NCBI RefSeq assembly: GCF_944384765.1
Contig: NZ_CALWUM010000003.1
Coordinates: forward strand, 1-64,000
Source of the DNA: an uncultured Agathobaculum sp.
GTDB taxonomy: Bacteria > Bacillota > Clostridia > Oscillospirales > Butyricicoccaceae
Length of the DNA: 64,000 bases
Direction of reading: 5' to 3'
Positions within the stretch are counted from its first letter, which is position 1; each line of letters starts with the position of its first letter. Below are positions 7,106-14,914 of this stretch, one piece after another. The notes below the pieces were generated by a model that was given only the letters and a program-made list of their open reading frames with translations, did no database searches and was not told the origin of the DNA. A program made the position numbers and the translations under genes.

Positions 7106-9049
7106 ATGAGTGAACAAACCAAGCAGCAGAACACGACATCTCCGGCGCCGAAAGGCGGCGCACACGTAGCAAAAGCAGGGAGCAATGTTTCGATACATGC
7201 GGCAAATGCAGCAGCTGGGGCGGAAAATGGAACCGGCACGCCGGCAGCGGGAAAAACGCCGCCCAAGCGCAATAAATATGCAGATAAGATGAACAAGAAA
7301 AACAAGAGGCTGAGCAAGCGTGTTCGCATTGCGATCGGTGTTGCGGTTCTGGTGCTGCTGGTCGCGGCCGGCGTTTTTCTGGTTTTGATGACACGCGGCG
7401 GCAACGATGACACAGCCAATGACACGGCGGTTGCTTCCTATGGCTCGATCGAGACCTATGTCGAAGGCAGCGGCGTCACAGCGGCCAAGGTGCGTGAAGA
7501 GCTCGGCCTGGATCTCAAGGGCACTGTTACCTCGGTGCTGGTTGAAGTAGGCGACGAGGTTATGGCGGGCGACGACCTGATCGAGATCGACCCCACGGAA
7601 ACGCGCGCGGAACTTGAAACCGCACAGGAAGAACTGAGCCAGGCGCAGAGCGCGGTTTCTGCGGCACAGACCGAACTGAGCCAGGCGCAAACCGTGCTGA
7701 GCAATGCCCAGAGCAAGCTCAGCCGACAGAATGTCACAGCGCCCTTCTCGGGTAAACTCATTCCCACGGATGAAGGGACGACCTACCGCGTCGGCCAGCA
7801 GGTGAGCGAGGGCGAAGTAATCGGCTATATGATCGACGACAGCAAGATGGAATTTACCCTGCCGTTCAGTTCAGCATATGTTGATTCGATTAAGAGCGGT
7901 CAGTCTGCTACCGTGTCCATCCCCACTGCCATGAGCGAGGTCTCGGGCACGGTCTCTTCGGTCGACACCACATTGCGCGCCACAGAAGAGGGCGTGCAGG
8001 TATTCCGCGTAGTTATCTCTGTCAATAATGCGTCCGGCACGCTGACCAAGGGTATGACAGCAACCGCTACGGTTTCGGCGGGCAGCGCAGGCACGGTCTA
8101 TCCCGCGGATTCCGGCACACTGCGTTATAGCCGGGAAGAGGCGGTCTCTGCGCCGATCGGCGGCGAGATCACTTCGCTCGGCGGCATGGACTATACCAGT
8201 TACAGCAGCGGTGCCACGATCATGCGCTTGTCCAGTTCGTCTGCGCAGGATGAGGTGGATAGCGCCCAGGCAGGCGTTACTGCGGCGCGTAACAGCGTTG
8301 CAGCAGCCCAGCGCGAGGTATCGAACAAACAGAGTCGCGTATCCGAGCTGAAAAACTTGATCAGTGATTCCACGATCAAATCCCCGATTGACGGTGTGGT
8401 TGTCAGCTTGAATGCCGTCGCAGATCAGGCGTTCACCGGCACGGAGCCGCTGGTGGTCGTGGCTGATCTGAGTAACATTATTGTCAAGGCGGAGGTTATG
8501 TCGACCGATGTCGGCTCGGTGGAGGCCGGCCAGTATGCGACCATGAGCATGTATTCCAATGACGGCTCCGTGCTTACACTGACCGGTGTCGTCAATTCGG
8601 TTGCGCTCGAGCCGACGCAGGATACCAGCGGCATGCAAGGCAGCATGCCCACCTTCACAGCCGAGATTGCGATTGACCCGATCGAAGGCCAGTCGATTTA
8701 CAGCGGCATGATGGTCGATTATCAGATCACGACTGACTCCTCGATGGACTGCCTGATGGTACCGTCGCGTGCAATCGTCAACACCGAGGACGGTACGGCG
8801 GTATTTGCTAAGCCGCTCGTGGACGAGGAAGGCGAAGAAATCCCGTTTGACGAAACGCTTGAGATCCCCGAGGGAACCGAAGGCGTGCCGGAAGGTTACT
8901 ATCTGGTTCCGGTCGAGACCGGCATTTCGGACGGCACCAATACCGAAATCTACTGGGGTATTGATGAAGGAACAACTGTGTATCTGGCCGGCCCGCAGGA
9001 TATTTACGCGGATATGTATGCAAGCGAAGAAGATGCAGTCATGTACTGA
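7106..9049 (+). CDS. HlyD/MacA-like efflux adaptor with a duplicated hairpin module
   Basis: A 647-residue membrane-fusion protein of a MacAB-like exporter. Residues 1-70 are a Lys/Ala-rich cytoplasmic tail, residues 74-95 a membrane helix, and the rest is extracellular. It holds a biotinyl-lipoyl half (GTVTSVLVEVGDEVMAGDDL), a coiled-coil hairpin rich in AQ repeats, and a second lipoyl half (VTAPFSGKL); a second coiled-coil (about residues 386-420) and SPIDGVV half then follow, so the lipoyl-hairpin unit appears twice. The C-terminus is acidic. The gene is followed after 10 bases by the ATPase gene. Firmicute adaptors of this type usually have one hairpin. The transported substrate is unknown. 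Confidence 0.88.
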   Translation: MSEQTKQQNTTSPAPKGGAHVAKAGSNVSIHAANAAAGAENGTGTPAAGKTPPKRNKYADKMNKKNKRLSKRVRIAIGVAVLVLLVAAGVFLVLMTRGGNDDTANDTAVASYGSIETYVEGSGVTAAKVREELGLDLKGTVTSVLVEVGDEVMAGDDLIEIDPTETRAELETAQEELSQAQSAVSAAQTELSQAQTVLSNAQSKLSRQNVTAPFSGKLIPTDEGTTYRVGQQVSEGEVIGYMIDDSKMEFTLPFSSAYVDSIKSGQSATVSIPTAMSEVSGTVSSVDTTLRATEEGVQVFRVVISVNNASGTLTKGMTATATVSAGSAGTVYPADSGTLRYSREEAVSAPIGGEITSLGGMDYTSYSSGATIMRLSSSSAQDEVDSAQAGVTAARNSVAAAQREVSNKQSRVSELKNLISDSTIKSPIDGVVVSLNAVADQAFTGTEPLVVVADLSNIIVKAEVMSTDVGSVEAGQYATMSMYSNDGSVLTLTGVVNSVALEPTQDTSGMQGSMPTFTAEIAIDPIEGQSIYSGMMVDYQITTDSSMDCLMVPSRAIVNTEDGTAVFAKPLVDEEGEEIPFDETLEIPEGTEGVPEGYYLVPVETGISDGTNTEIYWGIDEGTTVYLAGPQDIYADMYASEEDAVMY

Positions 9050-9059
9050 GGTGGGCGCT

Positions 9060-9818
9060 ATGTTTGGCAAGAAAAAAGCGCCGCAGGCGGCTGAAGAAGT
9101 ACAGATTGGCAATCCGGACTTTTTAATCGAAGTGCAGCAGATCAGCAAGATCTATCATGAGGGGCAGGAAAATGAGGTCCGTGCGCTGGACGACGTCTCC
9201 CTGACCATGAAAAACGGAGAATTCCTCTGTATTCTCGGACAGTCGGGTTCGGGAAAATCCACACTGATGAACATTCTCGGCTGTCTGGATATTCCAACGT
9301 ACGGCACCTATTTTCTGAACGGACAGGCAGTCAGCGACATGAAGCCATCCGTGCTCTCCGGCATCCGCAACCGCGAAATTGGATTTGTCTTTCAGGGGTT
9401 TAATTTGATCCCGGCTCTGACCGCGCTGGAAAATGTCGAGTTGCCGCTGATCTACCGCGGCATTGGGCGGGAGGAGCGCCGTCAAATGGCGACTGAGGCG
9501 CTTGTGTCAGTCGGATTGGAAAACCGCATGACCCATCGGCCGGGCGAGATGTCGGGCGGACAGCAGCAGCGTGTTGCGATTGCACGCGCGGTAGCGGCGC
9601 ATCCACCGATCATTATGGCGGACGAGCCGACCGGTAATCTGGATTCGGCAGCCGGCCGGGAGATCATGGAACAATTAAAGGCGCTCAACGAACAGGGCAC
9701 CTCGGTTATCCTGATCACGCATGATATACATTTGGCACAGATGGCCGAGCGCATTGTCACCCTGCAGGATGGCCGCATTATTTCGGATCGTCCGGCAAGT
9801 GAGGAGGGCAGTGTATGA
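9060..9818 (+). CDS. ABC transporter ATP-binding protein (MacB/LolD type)
   Basis: A 252-residue ATPase that would power the exporter. Walker A GQSGSGKST at about 60-68, the Q-loop FVFQGFNLIP, the signature MSGGQQQR, Walker B IIMADEPTG and the H-loop VILITHD are all intact. This spacing and sequence are typical of the MacB/LolD/FtsE subfamily. The start at 9060 follows GAGGTGGGC; an upstream frame overlapping the adaptor gene is a shadow. About 20 extra N-terminal residues precede the nucleotide-binding fold. Its stop overlaps the permease ATG by four bases, implying coupled translation. Confidence 0.94.
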   Translation: MFGKKKAPQAAEEVQIGNPDFLIEVQQISKIYHEGQENEVRALDDVSLTMKNGEFLCILGQSGSGKSTLMNILGCLDIPTYGTYFLNGQAVSDMKPSVLSGIRNREIGFVFQGFNLIPALTALENVELPLIYRGIGREERRQMATEALVSVGLENRMTHRPGEMSGGQQQRVAIARAVAAHPPIIMADEPTGNLDSAAGREIMEQLKALNEQGTSVILITHDIHLAQMAERIVTLQDGRIISDRPASEEGSV

Positions 9819-11062
9819 ACTTGATGCAGACCGTGCGCATGGCGTTCAAGTCGATCATGAACAACAAACTGCGCTCTATTTTGACCATGCTGGGCATTAT
9901 CATCGGTGTGGCATCGGTGATTGCCATCGTTGCATTCATCCAGGGTGCGAGCACATTGCAGCGCCTGCAATACGAGGCGCTTGGTGTTAACCGCATCGAC
10001 ACAGGAGGCTGGGGCGCCAGAAACCAGGACTGGGATGAGTTTGAAGAATATCTGGATACCGAACTCGCCGACAAGGTTGAAGCGTGGTCGCCGCAGTTCC
10101 AATACATCGACTGGCAGAATGAAGGTGTGCAGTATCGCGGACAAAAGCTGACCAATGATACCAGCTACACCTATATGTATTTCGGCAATCAAAATTACGG
10201 CAAGGTGACAAATCATGTCATCTCGGTAGGCCGTGATCTGACTGAAGCAGACTGCACCAGTCGCGCGCGTGTATGCGTAATCGGTGAAACCATTCGTAAA
10301 TACTTTTTTGGTGCAATGAGTCCGCTGGGGCAAAAGCTGCGTATTGGCGGCAGGAGCTTTGAAATCATCGGCGTATACGAAGGGAAATACGGCGGCAAGA
10401 TCAACACGGAGGATCAGCTGATTGTTATGCCGTATACGCTGCAAGGTGTTATGATGAGCGCAGTGGGTTCCTCGGACCGGCAATATGTGATCCAGGCGGC
10501 GGATACGGATGATCTGGAGGAGTTGACCGAGACGCTGCTGCCTGAATTCATGCAGAGCCGCTGCGAGGAAAGCGGCGGATACTTTTACGCCAATTCCAAC
10601 AGCTTGATGCAGGCACAGACCGCATCAGGCGCCAATATGATGGCGCTGCTGCTCGGCGGCATTGCCGGCATATCGCTTCTGGTCGGCGGTATCGGCATTA
10701 TGAACATCATGCTGATGTCGGTGACCGAACGAACCAGGGAAATCGGCATTCGCATGGCGATCGGCGCGCGCAAGCGCGATATTATCAGTCAGTTTCTCAT
10801 TGAATCCGCCGTGGTATCATGTTTTGGCGGTGTAATTGGCATTGTGCTGGGCTGTTTTCTCTCGGCGATCCTGGGCAACCTGCTGTTAAGCCAAATTGAA
10901 GCAAGCTACCTGCCGACGATTGAACAGTTTACCGTGCTGCCGTCATTCGGCCTGATTATCGGTGCATTCCTGTTTTCTGCGCTGCTCGGCATTATTTTCG
11001 GACTGTATCCGGCAAACAAGGCATCCAACCTGCAGCCGGTGGACGCGCTGCGTACCCAGTAA
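9815..11062 (+). CDS. ABC transporter permease (MacB-like, FtsX domain)
   Basis: A 415-residue permease with the MacB layout: membrane helix 1 at about residues 17-42, a large extracellular MacB_PCD domain to about 265, then three helices in the FtsX domain (about 272-300, 325-355 and 375-403). Typical family phrases are visible: NKLRSILTMLGIIIGVASVI at the N-terminus and MSVTERTREIGIRMAIGARK in the loop contacting the ATPase. The C-terminus GLYPANKASNLQPVDALR is diagnostic. With the two preceding genes it forms a complete tripartite-like exporter, probably for peptides or lipophilic compounds; the substrate is not determinable here. Confidence 0.94.
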   Translation: MNLMQTVRMAFKSIMNNKLRSILTMLGIIIGVASVIAIVAFIQGASTLQRLQYEALGVNRIDTGGWGARNQDWDEFEEYLDTELADKVEAWSPQFQYIDWQNEGVQYRGQKLTNDTSYTYMYFGNQNYGKVTNHVISVGRDLTEADCTSRARVCVIGETIRKYFFGAMSPLGQKLRIGGRSFEIIGVYEGKYGGKINTEDQLIVMPYTLQGVMMSAVGSSDRQYVIQAADTDDLEELTETLLPEFMQSRCEESGGYFYANSNSLMQAQTASGANMMALLLGGIAGISLLVGGIGIMNIMLMSVTERTREIGIRMAIGARKRDIISQFLIESAVVSCFGGVIGIVLGCFLSAILGNLLLSQIEASYLPTIEQFTVLPSFGLIIGAFLFSALLGIIFGLYPANKASNLQPVDALRTQ

Positions 11063-11077
11063 GGAAGGGAAGAGATT

Positions 11078-12679
11078 ATGAAAAAACGATTCGTCAGTAT
11101 ATGTCTGGCGCTGCTTTTCACATTTGCACCGGCGTCTGCTGCCTTTTCGGATATTTCGAACAGCAGCCTGTCGCAGACCGCTGCAGTTCTGGACGCGCTC
11201 GGCATCATGCAGGGCGTGGGAAGCAACAAATTTAATCCGGACGGTTTGCTGACCCGCGCGCAGTTCTGCAAAATTGCAGTGACTGCAATGGGGGTGTCCG
11301 ATGTAAGTGCGTATGCCAATTATACCATCTTCCCGGATGTCAAGCATTCACATTGGGCTGCAGCTTATATTAACGCTGCTGTGCGCCATCCCGATCTGAA
11401 AGATCGGGCAATCATCCGCGGCTATGTGGACGGCACCTTTGGACCGGATAAGACAGTCAACTTTGGCGAAGTGTGCACTATGCTACTGCGTATGCTGGGA
11501 TATTCCGAAGAGGATATCGGACCGTTCTGGCCAGCGGATTATATTGCCAAGGCGCAGTCTCTTGGTCTGACCGAGGGGGTTTCTGTCAGCAGTGCTTCAG
11601 CTTCGGTCAAACGTTCGGATGCTGCGGTCATGCTGATTAACACGTTGACTGCACCGCTTAAAGATAATGCGGGTGTCACACTGCTGGACAGTCTGGTTTC
11701 GGGCACAACAGATGGTTGTATTCTGCTTGCTACCAGCCAGACGGTGAATACCCTTGCGGCAAATGAAGCGCTTTTCTATGATGGTGCTTCTGCGAGCATC
11801 AGCTCCCGCAGAACCGCGGGTACACTGGACAGCAGTTTGATTGGTGTTTACGGCACGCTGATCATGGATGACGGTGCAGTAATCGGTATGTTGCCCAGCG
11901 GCAACGTGACTGAGTCCTATGTTGTGACCAGAGCTGACTCGACGGGTATCCAGACCAGCACGCAGGCGCTTCGCCCGACTGCGGGCACCCGTGTCTTTGT
12001 CGACCGAAGTGGTTATGAGGTGGGTACATTTGGCGAACTCTGGTCAAGCATCCATCCGGGCGATCCGCTGACTGTTTATTACGATGCCTATGGGGCTATC
12101 GAGCTGATTGCTGTGGTTTCCGGCGAAGCGCCGGGTACGGATTTTTCCTTTGTATACGGCGTAGGGGATACAACCGAAATCCCTGCTGGATATCGGATTG
12201 TCAAAAGCGGTACGGATATCTCCGTGGATGAACTGAAGAAATACGATGTCATCACGCTTGACACCGAGACAGGTCGGGCGCTGGTTTCCGATGCGCGGAT
12301 CAGCGGGCAGTATACGGCGGCGTCGCCTTCTGCTTCCAGTCCGGGCAGCATCACCGTATGCGGACAGACCTATGCGATTTCGCACTATGCGGCAGTCAGC
12401 TTTGCAGACCTCAGTCTGGGCGATTATATTACGCTTCTGTTCAATGCGGACGGTGAAGTTGTGGCGGCCTATCCCAAAACCTCGATCAGTGCGGATATGA
12501 AAGGCGTTGTGACCGATGTGCAGGGCAAAACCGTGACCGTTTTGCTGGACAACGGCCTGACGCTGACCAACCTTCAGGTTGACGCAAGCGATCTGAGCGG
12601 ACTTCTCAACCTTGAAGTTACCGTGGGACAGTCGGCAAACGGAGCGATTTTCCTCACGCGAGTAGATCGGGCTGCTTGA
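11078..12679 (+). CDS. S-layer homology domain protein
   Basis: A 533-residue exported protein. Residues 1-23 form a signal peptide ending near ASAAF. Three SLH repeats follow in about residues 24-200, with the typical FSDI, GIMQGVGSNKFNPDGLLTRA, FPDVKHSHWAAAYINAA and IIRGYVDGTFGPDKTV phrases; these bind pyruvylated wall polymers in the family. The rest (about 200-533) is beta-rich, with repeated segments of the type LGDYITLLFNADGEVVA, and I do not recognise it. It is 15 bases behind the exporter permease, so it may belong to that operon and be its wall-anchored partner, which is inference. Confidence 0.88.
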   Translation: MKKRFVSICLALLFTFAPASAAFSDISNSSLSQTAAVLDALGIMQGVGSNKFNPDGLLTRAQFCKIAVTAMGVSDVSAYANYTIFPDVKHSHWAAAYINAAVRHPDLKDRAIIRGYVDGTFGPDKTVNFGEVCTMLLRMLGYSEEDIGPFWPADYIAKAQSLGLTEGVSVSSASASVKRSDAAVMLINTLTAPLKDNAGVTLLDSLVSGTTDGCILLATSQTVNTLAANEALFYDGASASISSRRTAGTLDSSLIGVYGTLIMDDGAVIGMLPSGNVTESYVVTRADSTGIQTSTQALRPTAGTRVFVDRSGYEVGTFGELWSSIHPGDPLTVYYDAYGAIELIAVVSGEAPGTDFSFVYGVGDTTEIPAGYRIVKSGTDISVDELKKYDVITLDTETGRALVSDARISGQYTAASPSASSPGSITVCGQTYAISHYAAVSFADLSLGDYITLLFNADGEVVAAYPKTSISADMKGVVTDVQGKTVTVLLDNGLTLTNLQVDASDLSGLLNLEVTVGQSANGAIFLTRVDRAA

Positions 12680-12721
12680 GCGATGTGAACAGGCATACAA
12701 AAGAACAATGGACAATAGGCT

Positions 12722-12755
12722 CCCCTAATGCAGGAAAATGAAACTGCATTAGGGG
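12722..12755. terminator. 12-bp perfect hairpin after the SLH gene
   Basis: Arms CCCCTAATGCAG (12722-12733) and CTGCATTAGGGG (12744-12755) with a 10-base A-rich loop. There is no T run, so it may be a weak terminator or part of the adjacent insertion-sequence remnant. Confidence 0.45.
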
Positions 12756-12761
12756 GCTTAC

Positions 12762-12857
12762 TATGCCCAGAGGTTTGGAAAGCTGGTGCTGAAGAAGCGA
12801 GGTATCCACCGCAATCCCAAGCCTATCCTGCGTATCATGGAGAAATACGACTCCGGC
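12762..12857 (+). pseudogene. IS3-family transposase fragment
   Basis: A frame of about 32 codons reads KLVLKKRGIHRNPKPILRIM followed by EKYDSG. This resembles the region of IS3 OrfB transposases where the DNA-binding part ends (pattern RxxGIxxNPKTVLRxMKKY). The match stops abruptly and no start, DDE domain or terminal repeats are present. It is a short decayed remnant lying between the SLH and NfeD genes. The call rests on one motif recognised by eye. Confidence 0.45.
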
Positions 12858-12979
12858 AGAGAGGAAAACAGATCAATCATGCGGCGTTGCCCTTTTTAGA
12901 CATCAAAACTACGTCTCATGGTATGTGTCCGGCAATGATTTGGCAGAATACTGTAACTTGGTTTTACCTTGCTTTTTAC

Positions 12980-13008
12980 TGTACATTTTCAGCGCTCCAT
13001 GATATACT
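12980..13008 (+). promoter_or_regulatory. Putative promoter of nfeD
   Basis: TGTACA (12980-12985), a 17-base spacer, then TATACT (13003-13008); AAAGGAGGGG at 13015-13024 is the ribosome binding site. The rest of the 354-base gap 12680-13033 holds only the hairpin and the transposase fragment. Confidence 0.45.
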
Positions 13009-13033
13009 GATGCCAAAGGAGGGGATAGCACAT

Positions 13034-13477
13034 ATGCTGTTTGGAATTGATACCTTGTATATCTGGGTAGCAGTGATCATCCTCTGCGTTGTGGTCGAGG
13101 TGTTTACGCTCGATCTGTCGGCCATCTGGTTTGCGGTGGGGGGCGTTGCGGCGCTGGTCGCGGCGAGTATGTCTCTGGAGGTAACGGCACAGTTGATCAT
13201 TTTTGTGCTGTTTTCCGCGGCGCTGCTTGTGCTGGTCCGGCCGTTCTGCCGCCGGTTTCTTAAAACACGCAACGAGCCGACCAATGCCGATCGCATCATC
13301 GGTCAATCGGCTGTGGTGATCGAACCGATCGATAACATCCAAGGCACGGGAGAGATCAAGCTGCTCGGTGCGGTGTGGAGTGCGCGCAGCACAGATGGCT
13401 CTGCCATCCCCTGTGGTGCAACAGTCAGAGTTGTTGAGATTCGTGGCGTCAAAGCCATGGTAGAAAAGGTTGGATAA
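13034..13477 (+). CDS. NfeD family membrane protein
   Basis: A 147-residue short-form NfeD (NfeD1b-like). Hydrophobic helices occupy about residues 6-26, 30-47 and 52-70. The C-terminal soluble OB-fold begins around residue 85 (GQSAVVIEPIDN) and ends VVEIRGVKAMVEKV, the standard NfeD ending. The start at 13034 follows AAAGGAGGGG; a longer frame upstream would run through the transposase remnant and is rejected. The SPFH gene starts 26 bases downstream, and NfeD and SPFH proteins act as pairs in membrane microdomains in this family. Confidence 0.92.
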   Translation: MLFGIDTLYIWVAVIILCVVVEVFTLDLSAIWFAVGGVAALVAASMSLEVTAQLIIFVLFSAALLVLVRPFCRRFLKTRNEPTNADRIIGQSAVVIEPIDNIQGTGEIKLLGAVWSARSTDGSAIPCGATVRVVEIRGVKAMVEKVG

Positions 13478-13503
13478 GTTTTTTCGGAGTAAAGGAGTTA
13501 ATT

Positions 13504-14415
13504 ATGCCGTTTCTGGTTCCGATTATTTGGATTATTCTGGCGATTTTGCTGATTGCTTTTCTGGCGAGCAACATTGTGATCGTGCCGCAGGCCAAGGCGT
13601 ATATTGTCGAGCGACTGGGCACTTATAAATGCACCTGGAGCACTGGCCTGCATATCAAGGTGCCGCTGTTTGAGCGCATTGCGCGCCGCGTCACTCTCAA
13701 GGAGCAGGTGGTAGATTTTCCGCCGCAGCCGGTTATTACCAAAGATAATGTCACCATGCAGATCGATACGGTCGTCTATTTTCAGATTACCGATCCCAAG
13801 CTGTTCACCTATGGCATTGAAAGCCCGATGGCGGCGATCGAAAACCTGACCGCAACCACCCTGCGCAACATCATCGGCGATCTGGAACTCGACCAGACCC
13901 TGACCAGCCGCGACATTATTAACACCAAAATGCGTTCTATTCTTGATGAGGCGACCGATGCCTGGGGCATCAAGGTCAACCGCGTGGAACTGAAAAACAT
14001 CATTCCGCCGGCAGCCATTCAGGAATCCATGGAAAAACAGATGAAGGCAGAGCGCGAGCGCCGCGAATCCATTCTGGTTGCGGAAGGCAAAAAGCAGTCT
14101 GCCATTCTTGTGGCGGAAGGTGAAAAGGAAGCGACCGTTCTTGCAGCGGAAGCGAATCGTCTGGCCAAGATCAAGGAAGCCGAAGGCGAAGCGGAAGCCC
14201 TGCTGACCGTGCAGAAGGCGCTGGCCGACTCGATCGCCATGCTCAATGAATCGGCTCCGACCGAGCAGGTCATCAAGCTCAAGTCGCTTGAGGCCTTCAG
14301 TCAGGCCGCGGATGGCAAGGCGACCAAGATTATTATTCCGAGCGAAATCCAGAGTCTGGCTGGCTTGGCAACCTCGTTCAAGGAAGTTATGACCGATCCG
14401 AAAACCGAAAAATAA
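13504..14415 (+). CDS. SPFH/Band 7 membrane scaffold protein
   Basis: A 303-residue slipin/paraslipin-type protein. One N-terminal membrane helix at about residues 4-24 is followed by the SPFH domain (VPQAKAYIVERLGTYKCTW, then TLKEQVVDFPPQPVITKDN and LRNIIGDLELDQTLTSRD). A coiled-coil with repeated ILVAEGxK units lies at about 190-240, and the C-terminus is short and soluble. Such proteins oligomerise as membrane cages and may affect membrane order or protease access. Pairing with NfeD upstream is the classical arrangement. A terminator follows. Confidence 0.93.
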   Translation: MPFLVPIIWIILAILLIAFLASNIVIVPQAKAYIVERLGTYKCTWSTGLHIKVPLFERIARRVTLKEQVVDFPPQPVITKDNVTMQIDTVVYFQITDPKLFTYGIESPMAAIENLTATTLRNIIGDLELDQTLTSRDIINTKMRSILDEATDAWGIKVNRVELKNIIPPAAIQESMEKQMKAERERRESILVAEGKKQSAILVAEGEKEATVLAAEANRLAKIKEAEGEAEALLTVQKALADSIAMLNESAPTEQVIKLKSLEAFSQAADGKATKIIIPSEIQSLAGLATSFKEVMTDPKTEK

Positions 14416-14421
14416 TCCTGC

Positions 14422-14455
14422 ACAGCCTGCCGCATACCATCCGGCAGGCTGTTTT
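14422..14455 (+). terminator. Terminator after the SPFH gene
   Basis: Arms ACAGCCTGCCG (14422-14432) and CGGCAGGCTGT (14442-14452), then TTTT. Confidence 0.85.
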
Positions 14456-14466
14456 CTCGTCTTTTC

Positions 14467-14498
14467 TTGACAGTTTACCGATTCGATGCTACTATAAT
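14467..14498 (+). promoter_or_regulatory. Promoter of the arsR-type operon with a long spacer
   Basis: TTGACA (14467-14472) and TATAAT (14493-14498) are perfect hexamers but 20 bases apart, longer than the usual 17. The interrupted ATTCGA/TTGAAT symmetry around the -10 may be the operator of the regulator. Confidence 0.5.
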
Positions 14499-14533
14499 TG
14501 AATAGGTGCTCATCTGTTTCAGGAGGGATTGGA

Positions 14534-14908
14534 TTGTCTGTCAAACAAAATAATACCGAACTCGATTGCTGCGAGGAGCATGTGGTACATGTCGACGCAG
14601 TCGAGATGGCACGCAGTGCAATGCCCGGCGATGAGATTACTTCTGCCGCCTCGGATTTTTTCAAGGCGTTTTCCGATAAGACGCGGCTGCGCATCCTGAC
14701 TGCGCTGGTCACTCGAGAGCTTTGTGTCTGCGATATTGCGGCGCTGCTCGGCATGAGCCAGTCGGCCATTTCGCATCAGTTGCGATTTCTCAAGCAAGCA
14801 CGTCTGGTTAAAAGCAGAAAAAGCGGTAAAACCGTGTATTATGCATTGTGCGATGACCATATTCAGATCATTTTGGCGCAGGGAATCGCACATGTGCAGG
14901 AGGGATAA
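14534..14908 (+). CDS. ArsR/SmtB family metal-responsive repressor
   Basis: A 124-residue winged-helix regulator. The start TTG at 14534 has AGGAGGG 6 bases upstream. The N-terminal tail contains DCCEEHVVH, and the helix before the recognition helix reads ELCVCDIAALLGMSQSAISH, placing a Cys-x-Cys pair in the alpha-3 site used by ArsR/CadC-type sensors, with a further Cys pair in the tail as in CadC. The wing is RKSGKTVYYALCD. It sits 6 bases before a metal P-type ATPase gene, so it most likely represses both and is released by Cd, Zn or Pb; the metal is inferred. Confidence 0.9.
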   Translation: MSVKQNNTELDCCEEHVVHVDAVEMARSAMPGDEITSAASDFFKAFSDKTRLRILTALVTRELCVCDIAALLGMSQSAISHQLRFLKQARLVKSRKSGKTVYYALCDDHIQIILAQGIAHVQEG

Positions 14909-14914
14909 AACGAA

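Noticed and set aside
12728..13033. N-terminal extension of NfeD through the open frame upstream
   Set aside because: It would cross the hairpin and transposase relic, and a strong ribosome binding site directly precedes ATG 13034.
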